Shown piece after piece: positions 10,773-20,480 of a DNA stretch of 64,000 bases. Each line of letters begins with the position of its first letter. Position 1 is the stretch's first letter. The stretch is from Paramoeba atlantica (Eukaryota > Discosea), in the NCBI GenBank assembly GCA_977017575.1, contig CDRNVI010000144.1, forward strand, positions 310,001-374,000. The letters are read 5' to 3'. Below the pieces are notes generated by a model. The model was not told where the DNA came from. It ran no database searches and was given only the letters and a program-made list of their open reading frames with translations. A program made the translations under genes and the position numbers.

Positions 10773-10804
<32 letters not shown>

Positions 10805-11295
10805 AAAAAGAAAAGAAAAAAACAAGAAAAAAAAAGAAAAAAGAAAAAAACTGTGAAGAAAAAGGATCTTTTTTGATACGTGATTTCACTCTTTTTCTAA
10901 TTCAACGACTTCACTGTCTTAAAAGGAAAGAAAGAGAAGGAAAGAAAAGAAAAGAGAAAGAGAAAGAGGGGAAAGAGGAGAAAAGAGAAGGGGGAGAAGA
11001 TTAAAAAGAGGAAAGATAAAAGGTAAAAAAGACAAAAACAAAAGATAAAAGAAAAGAAAAAAAAAGAAAAAAAAGGAAAAACACACAAAACAAAAGAAAA
11101 AAAGAAAAAAAACAAAAAACAAAAGAAAAAAAAGAAAAGAAAAAGAAAAAAAAAAAGAAAAATAGAAAAAAAAAAGAAAAAGAAAGAAAAAAGGAAAAAG
11201 GAAAAAAAAAAAAAGAAAAAAGAAAAAAGAAAAAAAAGAAAAAAAAGAAAAAAAGAAAAAAAGAAAGAAAAAGAAAAAGAAAAAAAGGAAAAAAA
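9420..11295 (+). repeat. Homopurine block II, partly a tandem copy of block I
   Basis: The same kind of GAAAAAAA sequence. Islands at 10482-10513 and 10851-10922 match those at 7711-7742 and 8036-8106 at offsets of about 2.77-2.82 kb. This indicates a tandem duplication of a roughly 2.8-kb unit with length drift in the homopurine parts. Confidence 0.8.
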
Positions 11296-11298
11296 TAC

Positions 11299-11354
11299 AT
11301 TTGAACAAGATTCGTGAGTTGGGTGGTCCTGTGAATGAATTCTTACTGAAATAC
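11299..11354 (-). pseudogene. LRR exon with 16-nt deletion
   Basis: Homologous to the intact 72-nt exons at 50238-50309 and 63382-63453. Acceptor TTTGTAG and donor AT|GTATTT are kept, but 16 nt including the LPTEI codons are lost, shifting the frame. Confidence 0.7.
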
Positions 11355-11563
11355 CTACAAAGAGAAAAGAAAGAAAGAAGAAAGAAAGAAAAAAGAAAGA
11401 AAGAAAGAAGAGGGAAAGAAAAGAAATAAGAGTTAAAAAGGAAAAAAGAAAAAAAAAATAATAAAAATAATAAAAATAATAAAAAATAATAATAAAATAA
11501 ATAAAAAAATAAAATAAATAAAATAAATTAAAAAAAATAAAAAAAAATAAAAAAATAAAAAAC

Positions 11564-11635
11564 ATCCAAGTCAAATTGGAGAGTTGTCCAAATTCAGTAG
11601 GCAAAGTCCCCGTGAAGTTATTAGAAACAATGTCT
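11564..11635 (-). CDS. LRR exon, intact 72 nt
   Basis: Codes DIVSNNFTGTLPTEFGQL and SNLTW. Acceptor TTATTAG, donor AT|GTTTTT. Exactly one 24-residue LRR. Confidence 0.8.
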
Positions 11636-11875
11636 CTAATAATATTATGAAAGGGAGAGAGAGAAAGAGAGAGAGAGGAGAGAGAGAGAGAAGAAAGAGA
11701 GAAAGAGAGAGAGAAAAGTGAGAGAGAAAAGAGAGAGAAAGAAAGAAAAAAAAAATCATCAGAAGAATAATTTATTCAAAAAATAATCAGAAAAAAAAAG
11801 AAAAAAAAGAAAAAAAGAAAAAAAGAAAAAAAGAAAGAAAAAAGAAAAAAAAAGAAAAAAAAAGAAAAAAAAAAC

Positions 11876-11947
11876 ATTTGAAGAAGATCAGAGAGTTGTG
11901 CAAATTCAACAGGCATTGCCCCTGAAAAGAAATTCCCTTCCAGTGAT
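11876..11947 (-). CDS. LRR exon, intact 72 nt
   Basis: Codes SLEGNFFSGAMPVEFAQL and SDLLQ. Acceptor TTTTATCAG, donor AT|GTTTTT. Same phase as its neighbours. Confidence 0.8.
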
Positions 11948-12152
11948 CTGATAAAATCAAAAATAATTTCAATAAAAATGAAAGAAACGAAAAGATAAAA
12001 AAAAAGAAAGAAAAAGAAAAAAAGAAAAAAGATAAAAAAGAAAAAGAAAAAAAATAAAAAAGAAAAAAAGAAAAAGAAAAAAAGAAAAAGAAAAGAAAAA
12101 GAAAAAGAAAAAGAAAAAGAAAAAGAAAAAAAAAGAAAAAAGAAAAAATTAC

Positions 12153-12219
12153 AAGTCAGTGAAAGAACGAAGTTTTGAAATTTTGTCCAAGATTTTTTCT
12201 CCTTTCAGTCGATTGACTC
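12153..12219 (-). pseudogene. LRR exon with deleted acceptor end
   Basis: Codes NRLKGEKILDKISKLRSFTD before donor TT|GTAATT. Relative to 51356-51430, 8 nt including the original acceptor CCAAAAG are missing. A new AG is available but gives the wrong phase. Confidence 0.65.
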
Positions 12220-12239
12220 CTAAAAAAGAAAGAAAGAAA

Positions 12240-12420
12240 AGAGAAGAGAAAAGAGAAGAAAAGAGAAGAAAAGAGAAGAAAAGAAAAGAGAAGAGAAGAG
12301 AAGAAGAGAAGAGAAGAGAAGAGAAGAGAAGAGAAGAGAAGAGAAGAGAAGAGAAGAGAAGAGAAGAGAAGAGAAGAGAAGAGAAGAGAAGAGAAGAGAA
12401 GAGAAGAGAAGAGAAAAAGA
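12240..12420 (+). repeat. (GAGAA)n microsatellite
   Basis: A pure 5-bp repeat from about 12289 to 12415, with imperfect GAGAA/GAAAA repeats before it. It lies in an intron-like part of LRR locus A and is absent or shorter in locus B. Confidence 0.9.
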
Positions 12421-12697
12421 AAGGAAAGGAAAAGAAAGAAAAGGAAAAGAAAGAAAAGGAAAAGAAAAAAGAAAGAAAAGAAAATGATAAAATTATTAAA
12501 AGAATAATAAAAGAAAGAAAAAAATAAAATAATAAAATAAAAAAATAATAAAATAATAAAAATAATAAAAATAAAAATAAAATAAAATAAAAATAAAAAT
12601 AAAATAAAAATAAAATCAAAAATCAAAAATCAAAATAAAATAAAAAAATAAAATAAAAAAATAAAAATAAAAATAAAAATAAAAATAAAAAAAAAAC

Positions 12698-12756
12698 ATA
12701 ATTAGGCATGAAGATTTTCAATTTCTGATGGAACAGTCCCTCTGCCAGAAAGATCT
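12698..12756 (-). pseudogene. LRR exon, shortened and with stop
   Basis: DLSGRGTVPSEIENLHA followed by TAA. 13 nt shorter than the standard 72-nt exon. Confidence 0.6.
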
Positions 12757-13199
12757 CTAGAAAGAGAAGAGAGAGAAGAGAGAGAGGGAGAGGGAGAGAA
12801 AAGGGGAGAGAGAAAGAGAGAAGAAAGAAAAAGTTAAAAGAAAAAGAAAAAAAGAGAGAGAAAAGTTAAAAGAAAAGAAAGAAAAAGACAAAGAAAAGAA
12901 AGAAAAAAAAAAAGAAAAAAAAAAGAAAAAAAAAAGAAAAAAAAAAGAAAAAAAAAAGAAAAAGAAACAAATAAAACAAGAGAAGAAAGAACTCCAATTT
13001 CAGTTGGTCCCACCTAAGACAGTTGTCCGCCAAAAGCCTTTTTTAACAAATAATAGAAAGAGAGAAGAGAAAGAGTAGAAGAGAGAAGAGAGAAGAGAGA
13101 GAGAAAGAGAAATCAGAAGAGAAAGAGAAAGAAGAGAAGCAAAAAAAAAAAAAAAAACAAGAGACTCTGGATGGGGGGTTGTGGTGTTACCCTCCTCTC

Positions 13200-13280
13200 C
13201 AAGAACCCCCCCCCCCCCCCCCCTTTTGGGAACACCACTCTCACTCTCACTCTCACTCTCTCTCTCCGGAACTCCCTCTC
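13200..13280 (+). repeat. Poly-C run and (CT)n/(CACTCT)n
   Basis: An uninterrupted C run at about 13206-13224, followed by cactctcact-type repeats. Low complexity and prone to assembly error. Confidence 0.8.
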
Positions 13281-13320
13281 CTTCATCCTCTCTCTCCTCT
13301 CTCTCCTCAAAAAAAACCAG

Positions 13321-14250
13321 TTGGACCTGAAATAGAGGTCCATCATTTCCTGTTTTTTTTTTTTTTTTTTTTCTGTGGGGTTTGTGGTTTTTTCTCTTTC
13401 TCTCTTTTTCTCTTCTTCTCAGTCACTCTTCTCTTTTCTTTTGGTGGTTGTGATCTCTTTCTTTCTGTTTTTTTTTTTTCACATCCTTTTCTTTTCCTTT
13501 TTTACTTCTTTCTTGTTCTTTCTTTCTTCTTCAAGACCATCACTCTCTCTTTCCTTGATTTGTTTTTTGTTTTCCGTTTTATGTTTTTCCTTTCAGTCCC
13601 GCCCTAAAACAAGTTTTTTATTCTGAGAAAAGAGAGTTAAAACAAGAAGAGAGATCACAAAGAAATTCTTTGACAAACCTTTGTCCACAAACAAAATTGA
13701 GGTTTTTTCTTTTCTCTTCTTTTCCTCTCTTTTCCTTTCTCTCTTCTTTCTTTTCTCTTTTTCTTTTTTCTCTTCTTTCTTTTCTCTTCTCTTTTCTCTT
13801 TTCTTTTTTGTTAATTTTGGGTAATTGGATTGATAAAAAGGAGAAAAAAAAGAAGAGAAAATGTCTTCGGTCATACCCAGTTGAAAGCACCCGATCCCAT
13901 CAGAACTCGGAAGTTAAGCAGCTGTGGGCTCGGTTAGTAGAATGGTGGGTGACCACATTCGAATCCCGAGTGCTGAAGACCTTCTCTTTTTCTCTTTTTC
14001 TTTTTCTTTCTTTTTCTTTCCCTTTTTTTCTTTTTTTTTTTTTTCTTTTTCTTTTTTTCTTTCCCTTTTTTTTTAATTTTCTTTTTGTTGAAAAACAGGT
14101 CCGAGGAAAACACAAATTTGATTCTGGTTCAGTCTTTTTCTTGTTATTCTATTTGCAGATTGTGGTATGCCTCCACACAAATATTCGAGAGAAAATATTC
14201 AAAATAAGGAGGGTGTGTTTTGTTATTTTTGGTTCCCTCTTTTCTTGATC
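13321..14250 (+). pseudogene. Plus-strand spliced gene, copy A (host of the 5S gene), decayed
   Basis: This is the counterpart of 52691-53593. Candidate exons end at 13351 (NRGPSFP), cover 13597-13701, and start at 14099 (VRGKHKFDS) after GAAAAACAG. In this copy the first exon has TGA where locus B has CGA (CCTGAA versus CCCGAA, a CpG transition). The second exon is 2 nt short in the aaacaagaag stretch, and the last has one extra nt. It is therefore probably dead. No known domain recognised. The 5S gene lies in its second intron, on the same strand. Confidence 0.4.
13863..13980 (+). rRNA. 5S ribosomal RNA, copy A
   Basis: 118 nt running from GTCTTCGG to CTGAAGAC, whose ends pair as helix I. 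Typical 5S blocks are present: GAAAGCACCCGATCCCATC, GAACTCGGAAGTTAAGC (box A of the internal promoter), and GGTTAGTAGAATGGTGGGTG with GACC (box C region), then CGAATCCCGAG. TTCTCTTTTTCTCTTTTT follows as a Pol III terminator. Transcribed by Pol III with TFIIIA binding the internal control region (family knowledge). Identical over its whole length to the copy at 53236-53353, although flanking DNA differs. Confidence 0.97.
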
Positions 14251-14319
14251 ATTTCCCCCCAAAAGATGTTCCACAAAAAAAGCAAAAAAGAGTTTTGAAG
14301 GCATAGAATTATTATTATT

Positions 14320-14363
14320 ACTCTCCGAGTTACGAATTTTCACAAATTAGCAACTCAGAGAGT
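14320..14363. other. Conserved hairpin between the convergent genes (copy A)
   Basis: ACTCTCCGAGTT (14320-14331) and AACTCAGAGAGT (14352-14363) form a 12-bp stem with one C-A mismatch when read as plus-strand RNA. On minus-strand RNA it is a U-G wobble. The loop also has aattt/aaatt complementarity. The copy at 53665-53708 has a perfect stem. It lies about 260 nt downstream of the PB1 stop and may be a 3' UTR or 3'-end signal. Confidence 0.5.
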
Positions 14364-14623
14364 ATTACAAGAAGATATCCCTCCACAGTGGCCAACATCC
14401 CCTTTCATCTAAATTATGATTTTTAAGGAAGAAAAAGTAAGAGTTATTGGGAGACTTAAACAGAGAAAAGAAGGAAAAAAGGGAGAGTGTGTGTGTGTTG
14501 TTTGTTGTTTGACAAGATGCACCCCAACAATGTGAGAGAAAAGAATAAATAAATAAACCAAAAAAGTGGGATATTCAAAAAGAGAGATTTTATTTTGAAA
14601 GGATGATTTTGAAGATCTCCTTT

Positions 14624-15652
14624 CTATTTCCATCTTTTTTCCTTTGGGGGAGAAGAATTCTTTTTGGGAGAACCATGAGAGTAATGGGAATGTTTACAAC
14701 GACCATCTTTTCCTTTTCTCTTATTCACAAAAAACTTCTCATCCTTCTGTTCTTCTGATTGTTCTTCCACTTCAGTCAGGGCCAACCTCTCTGTGATTTC
14801 TTCCAAACGTTTCTTGAGAATAATTTCTGTTTCCATCATCTTTTTTGACTTCTTTTCTTTCACTTCAAGATTACAAAGTCTTCTTTCGATGTTTTGTTGT
14901 TGATTCTGAAGTTTTCTCAATTGTCCAAACGATCTTGGTTTACCACAATCTTCTTTTTCCTCTTCCTCTTCCTCTTCCTCTTCCTCTTGGACTGTCTCAT
15001 CAGACAATTCAGCTTCTTCAATATTCTCCTCCTCTTGTTTGATAGCAACAACAACTTCACTTTTCTCTTGACTTTTCAAATCAATAAGACTCTCTCGAAC
15101 TTGGGTTTTGTTTTCAGTCAACTGTTCCTTTCTTCGTTGAAGAGCCACAATCTTTTCTTCAAGAACATTGATCTGATCTGCCAGTTTCTTGTCACGCTTA
15201 CTGAGCATTTCAATCTTCTTCTCTCTCTTCTGTTGTTCCTTGAGTCTTTTCTGAGGGTTCTCAGAAACTGACTCATCATCAGTACTCTCATCACTCGCTT
15301 TCTCTTCATCATCATCATCCACTCGATTTTCAATCTCCTGATGACTCTTCACTGCTGTCACCATCTTGTTGTCCTTTTTGGGGAGAACAAACAAAGCGTC
15401 TTCCAAGTCTTGATTACGTTTCACAAAGACAACATCACACTCATCATTGAGATAGAACACTCGAACTGCAGCAGTCGAAGTTCCGTACACATCCTGGATC
15501 TTCCTTCGCAGACTTCGAAAGTCTTGAGCTTGAATAGAACACACTTCTCCATTCTCAGTGTTTCGAACTTCCCACTGCTGTTCTTCTTCTTCCTTCTCGA
15601 GGTTTTTTGATCGAACAACGATCGACGACATCAACTGAACTCTCATCACCAT
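14624..15652 (-). CDS. PB1-domain coiled-coil protein, paralogue A (342 aa)
   Basis: ATG at 15652 (MVMRVQLMSS). Residues about 28-92 form a PB1-like domain: WEVRNTENGEVCSIQAQDF, SLRRKIQDVYG, then the OPCA-type acidic stretch FYLNDECDVVFVKRNQDLED and ALFVLP. PB1 domains mediate head-to-tail protein interaction (family knowledge). An acidic Asp/Glu linker follows, then a long coiled coil (KRLKEQQKREKKIEMLSKRD ... LEEKIVALQRRKEQL), a Glu run, a second coiled coil, and a Lys/Ser/Pro-rich tail with HSHYSHG. Paralogues at 41502-42464 and 53966-54943 share the whole architecture. A segment of about 75 nt directly upstream of the ATG is conserved in all three and looks like a 5' UTR intron (GGTTTTG ... 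GAAACAG). The cellular role is unknown. Confidence 0.85.
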   Translation of the reverse strand: MVMRVQLMSSIVVRSKNLEKEEEEQQWEVRNTENGEVCSIQAQDFRSLRRKIQDVYGTSTAAVRVFYLNDECDVVFVKRNQDLEDALFVLPKKDNKMVTAVKSHQEIENRVDDDDEEKASDESTDDESVSENPQKRLKEQQKREKKIEMLSKRDKKLADQINVLEEKIVALQRRKEQLTENKTQVRESLIDLKSQEKSEVVVAIKQEEENIEEAELSDETVQEEEEEEEEEEKEDCGKPRSFGQLRKLQNQQQNIERRLCNLEVKEKKSKKMMETEIILKKRLEEITERLALTEVEEQSEEQKDEKFFVNKRKGKDGRCKHSHYSHGSPKKNSSPPKEKRWK

Positions 15653-16640
15653 GTTGGATTGTTGTTTTTCTGTTTCAAGTTATCCAGAAAAAGAAATGTT
15701 TTGAATTAAAAACAAAACCTAAGAGAAGAAGTGGTTGCGTTTGTTGTCGTTCATGGAAGGGGATAAGAGGAAGAGGGGGTGATGGTGAGAAGGAACACCA
15801 ACCCCACAAACCACAAAAAAAACAAAAAACAAAATCACCGAAAGCAACAAAACGCAGGGCGGGAGGTTCAATTCCCACAAAATTTTCCTTTTTTTTTTTA
15901 TTTTTTATTTTTTTTTATTCAGTGAAGGTGTTGGGCGGACTTGGACAAAACTTTTTCAAAACGACGAAAAAAGAGGTTGGGAGTGGTTGTCTTCGAAAAA
16001 TGAGAAACCACACCCAATGGATACTTCACTGAACTGAGCCGAAAAGGAAGAAAGAACACCGACCTTGAAGTTAAAAGAAAAAAAAGAAAACAGATTTTCA
16101 AAAAAGAGTGATCAAAGAAAAAAAAGAGAGAAAAAAAAGAAAACAACCAACTTGTTTCTTTTTTCCTTTTTCAAGAGAGAGAGAGGCAAGAGGGGTTTGA
16201 AATTGAGCGAATTGGGAATGGCGTGGGGGGCAATTGGGTTATCCACACCAAAAAGACAAAAGGTTATTCTTTTCTTTTCTTTTCTTTTTTAAATCTTTTT
16301 GTTTGTCATGTTTTGTCATGTGGTTATATCTTGTGAGTGTGGTGTGTGATGTGATGTGATGTTTGTTGTTTTCGGCTTTTGGGATTGGGGTTGGGGATTG
16401 GTTGGTTTTTCTCCTTTTAGTTTCCCTCCTTTTTTTTAATCTTTTTCTTCTCTTTTTCACTTTGTTTTTTTCTTTCTTTCTCTCTTTCTTCTTTTTTTCT
16501 CTTTTTTTTCTTTGACTTTGGTGTTTGGGATTTTTGAATTCTTCATTTTTCCTTTGTCTCTCCTTTCTCCCTTTCTCCTTTTTTTTCTTTACTTTTTTTC
16601 TTTTCTTATTTTTTTTCTATCTTTTAAAAGAATTCTAATA
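15653..16640. other. Upstream region of PB1 paralogue A and T/C-rich spacer
   Basis: 15660-15900 is homologous to the upstream regions of the other two PB1 genes and includes a ggttcaattcc motif (about 15853) before a T run. 16070-16640 is T/C-rich low complexity with no supported gene. Confidence 0.5.
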
Positions 16641-19160
16641 CCAATATTCTTTTCTCTTCAGGTTTTACATTCCATGAATTGACCACTACAACCAATCTAT
16701 TTTTGCACATCTCAAAATGTTGAGGCGATTTCTTTATCAGATCTAAGAGAAAAAAAAGAGTTGGAATTCTTGTTTGACGTGTTTCTTGGGTCTCTATAGC
16801 CAAGTCTGAGAGAGTTAAAGAGTTATATTGTAGGGCTGTCTGACTAAGTATCCAAAGAGAACCACTTTGATCACTTTTTCATATGGTTTGTTAACTTTTT
16901 TTTATTTTTATTTTTATTTTTAGTTGATTGTGTTTTTTTAGTCTGTTTTTTTTTGTTGTTGTTGATATCCTCTTTTCTTTTTTTTTTGTTCTATTTTTTT
17001 TTTCTCATCTCTCTTCTCACACTCAAGTTCATCTTATAACACAGGTGATCTTGCTATATTGTTCAGGGTTAAGTGTTAGTAATTTATTGGGGTGTTTTGT
17101 TTTGCAACATTCAAAGTTTTTGAGATTGTGAGATGTTTGTAAAAGAATCTCATTTTTGGGCAAATGATCAGGGAAGATGATGGAGATTGCAGAGCAAAGA
17201 GAAAAACAAAGGAGCAAAAAGATAAAACTGGAATCAAAATGTTATCTTCTTTTTTTTTTTTCTTTTCTTTACTTTTTCTTTTTCTTCTGTCTTTTCCTTT
17301 TTTTCTTTATTCTTTCTTTATTCTTTCTTTATTCTTTCTTTTTTCCTTTTTCCTTTGAGGTAAACCTGATTTTTTTTTTGGTTCAAAATAAACCTGCAGA
17401 AGAAGAGGCTGGATGAATTTCTTTTTCAGATTCGCCCTTGGTGAAGGAGACTCATGAGGGTGATTCTTGCAATAATGTTTGATTAAATCAGGAGCAGAGA
17501 TGGTGTCTGATAGCTTTTCCAACACAGTAGTCCTTCTATTAAAGTGTTCCATCCTCATCAATGTGGTGTTCATGAATCTCTTTCACTTTGTAATTGTAAT
17601 CATCTCTGTGGTTAAAATCATCCATTTTATTCAATTCAAGGACACATGCAGGAGGGGTTGGTTTTGTATTTGTCCTTCTTCATAATTAACAGAGATCTCA
17701 TATATCTTTACTTTTAATTCCTTTAGGTGCATAATATTTTTGTGGCACATGTTCTGTTGTTCTAGATTGAAATGATCAGCAGAAGTGGTGACTGCTATTT
17801 CTCGTCGATATGCCTCTGTTGTATCCAATACCATTGATGGATGTCTACCAAAGTGAATGAAGAATGAAGTGAAGAGGAATTAGGAGATCCCAATCATCTT
17901 CAATGATCATGGATGGATATATATATATGCTTAAATGATCTTGATTTGCCAAATCAGCCATGAAGCTGGTTTGAGAATTCAAAGCCATTGTTAGGGTTAT
18001 AATTTTGATAGGCATAGAGTTGATGCAGGTGTGTATTGCATAAAGCAATTTCTGCAATTGTTTTTGCATTTCTGTGGCTGGGAGATTGGGTAGATTTGGA
18101 TGGATCCATCGAAATTGTCACAATTACAGGCAAAAGTGAATCCTTGTATGATGGTATTTTGGTCCAGGGGGTGCAGGCAGTGGCCCAGGAGGATATGGAG
18201 TAAAGAAGAGGTTTGAGTCTTGCTCCTCTCATTCCTTTTTTTGTTTTTTTTGTTGTTGTCTTGACATTCCAAACAGTTTTGGCAAAAGGAGTAAATGTAT
18301 GGGTATATGATTTAGGAAAAACAGAATGATGAGTCAGAGACTGCTTGATCCAAAGCGCTTCTCAAACTTTCTGTGACCACCATTTAGTATTTCACCCCAA
18401 AAGTGATTGAGGTAGGACTGCTGGAGGCAACCCTCTTTCTCTTTAGGGTTACATTTCAGCCACTTTTCTGAGGATTCCTGCTGGGTCTATCCAGAATTTG
18501 TGGGTTTTTGTTTGAAGCATTTTTTGATTGTTTCTTTAGAGGAAGAATTCCACACAGATGATAGTTGATTATTTTAGTGCAGAAGGAATATCATCTTGCT
18601 ATGCTTGAGCAAAAGGCTTGGTAATTCAACTGATTTGGGAATTGGTCTCCCCCTCAAGTGTGTGAATTGATTTTAAGAGGGTGTTAAACATTTGAACATC
18701 TGGGATGCTCTTGTCTTGTTCCTCTTTTTTTGGTTGGTTTTTGCCATAAGATCATTTTGTTTGTCAAGAATATCTTGTATTTGGCAGCAAAAGTGAATGT
18801 CTCTGTTAACTGCTCTGGTTTTCTTTGTATCATATGTGATATTTTGTGTCAGCTGAGCACATCAGAGGAATTGCTATTTGTCTTCCTGGCTTGTGGATTA
18901 CTTTGACATTGTATTTCATGATTCTTGTGCAATTTAGTCTCAAAATATTGTGTGGTCTGTGGGTTTTTTTTTCGGATTTGAATACTCTTGAGAGAGCTGG
19001 GACAATGCCTCTATGCACTTCAAATCAACAGGTGGCCTTGGGTAGAAGTATTCCCTCCAGCCTCATATGGGTTTGGTTTGATTTGAGTTATGTTGTGCAA
19101 TGGGTTTCAAAATGGATGTTGTATGCAGTGAATTGAGAATCATATTGTAGAAGTTGTAAA
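16640..19160. other. CpG-poor peri-satellite DNA with decayed coding-like stretches
   Basis: The homopurine character stops and CpG becomes rare while TpG/CpA is common. Minus-strand open pieces at 17834-17631 (HFNLEQQNMCHKNIMHLKEL) and 17573-17400 (NRRTTVLEKLSDTISAPDLI) read like remnants of one protein broken by stops. I do not recognise it. 18830-19018 has another short open piece. Most likely dead transposon sequence. Confidence 0.4.
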
Positions 19161-19164
19161 GTAA

Positions 19165-19262
19165 AAGGACAAGGGAAAAACCACAAAACATGGAAAGCCC
19201 TTGGATGAGGGAAAACTGGAATGTGAGCATAGTGCAAAAAACCTCCAGGAATGAGAATAGTT
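19165..19262 (-). repeat. Retroelement-derived repeat, copy 2
   Basis: Related to 380-480, with CpGs replaced by TpG or CpA. It lies 3' of the copia RNase H remnant in the same orientation, so it may be part of that element's LTR. Confidence 0.5.
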
Positions 19263-19639
19263 GAATATGTGAGGAAGAGAGAGAGAGAGAGGATATTGAG
19301 TATGCAGGCTAAATGGGCAGATCTGAGACTGAGAGTGAACTTCTATGTTTTCAGAAAGGGTTGTCCATTTAATGCTTTGGTCAGGATGTGTGCACAGTTT
19401 GTTAGTAAGAAGTAGATTCAAAAGAAATGACCTTTGTATCATGTGCATAGTGGAGATCAAAGTAGTGGTGGGGAAGGATATGTCAGCTTCCTTTTGTAGT
19501 CTGGGGATTTGTTATTTGTGCTTCATTGTCTGTGTGTGAAAGGGAATGGGTCAAGTGTAGTTGTCATCAGTGTGTTCAAGAAGGAATGAGGCCCATCATC
19601 TCTGGTACTATCCAAACATTTTGATCCAGCAATATAATC

Positions 19640-20480
19640 TCAGTATGTTGAGTGCTCTTTGGGAATGGTTTTGGAGAGAGAGGAATGCCATATATGCCCA
19701 GCAACAATCATGTTCAGTTTCATACAATAGCCAAGGGATGATTTTCCAGTGTTGAGATCCAAGTTGTAGGAGGCCTCTGAGTGAACATTGAGAGTGATGT
19801 CAGATGTTTTCAGTTTGTAGAGCAATCCCATCCATTTTGTTCCCTTCAAATATTTGACCACTTGTTTCAGGTGTTTCTAGTGAGACTTCCCTGGGTTTGA
19901 GGTGTATTGAGAGAGAGAGATCACAGAGTAGAGAATATTGGGATGTGTGGCCATTGTAAAATGTATAAAAGTGTTTGCCAATAATGGTGGATTGATAAGG
20001 GATGTTCTTTATATCCTCAAGTTCAGTAGTATTTCTAGTACAATGTTCTTTATGAGGTTGATATCCAAAGGAAGTGTGGGTATTCTGTGTTTCTGGTGTG
20101 TTGGCAAACCAAGAGAGTTCAAGAGGTTTTTAATTATAGCAGTTTGGGAGAGGAAGTAGAATCCATCTTTGCAGATTTGGAAGGAGATACTGAATGTGTA
20201 AGAAACTTGCTTGAAAGTTTTAACTTGGAATTCTTTGTGAAGCTATGCAAGAGTCTTTGTGGTGTGGTTGTTGTTAGGACCAGTAATAAAGATGTCATTG
20301 TGACCCAGAGAGCAATAATTGATCCATTGGTGTGATGGTATATAGAGCAAGTTTGTTTGAAGAAGAAATATAATCAATCAATTTGAGATACTTGTTAAAA
20401 CAGATGTTCCATACTCTTCCAGCATTTGAGGCTTTGTAAAGTACAACAACATTACCATCTTTTCCAAGAGAATCTCCATT
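19640..20480 (-). pseudogene. Ty1/copia reverse transcriptase-RNase H remnant
   Basis: Successive minus-strand pieces match the order of copia pol. First come VVVLYKASNAGRVWN and KYLKLI (the LYGLKQ...W region of RT), then DIFITGPNNN (after the YVDD box, itself destroyed). THPNILYSVISLSQYTSNPG corresponds to TRPDI...LSQ. KSH, TAG, KHLKQVVKYLKGTKWMGLL follows (TGG to TAG). The RNase H part has LDLNTGKSSLGYCMKLN and ends in KEHSTY. Several stops and frame changes. The element is dead. It lies in the CpG-poor flank of the satellite. Confidence 0.8.

Larger units (their letters stand above)
11299..13351 (-). pseudogene. LRR gene locus A, one LRR per exon, homopyrimidine introns
   Basis: Short minus-strand islands each code a plant-type LRR (LxxNxFxGxLPxEIxxLxxL). 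Each starts after a 3' AG in the same codon phase (1 nt, then the repeat) and ends before GT, mostly as AT|GTTTTT or AT|GTATTT. Islands: 12698-12756 (DLSGRGTVPSEI, then a TAA), 12153-12219 (LKGEKILDKISKL), 11876-11947 (SLEGNFFSGAMPVEF), 11564-11635 (DIVSNNFTGTLPTEFGQL), 11299-11354 (16-nt deletion). A further broken LRR lies at about 12985-13045. Introns are nearly pure pyrimidine on the sense strand. Deletions, a stop and a lost acceptor make this copy a probable pseudogene. The family role (extracellular recognition or adhesion) is inferred; no kinase or membrane segment was seen. Confidence 0.75.

Noticed and set aside
6871..12620. Very long poly-Phe/Leu/Ser or poly-Lys/Glu open frames
   Set aside because: They are translations of homopurine/homopyrimidine repeats. 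They have no composition or motif of a real protein, and they run across LRR exon islands in wrong frames.
19938..20159. Plus-strand frame with GGLIRDVLYILKF, resembling a copia protease-integrase linker
   Set aside because: The same DNA on the minus strand reads THPNILYSVISLSQYTSNPG and continues collinearly into RNase H, so the plus frame is a shadow.
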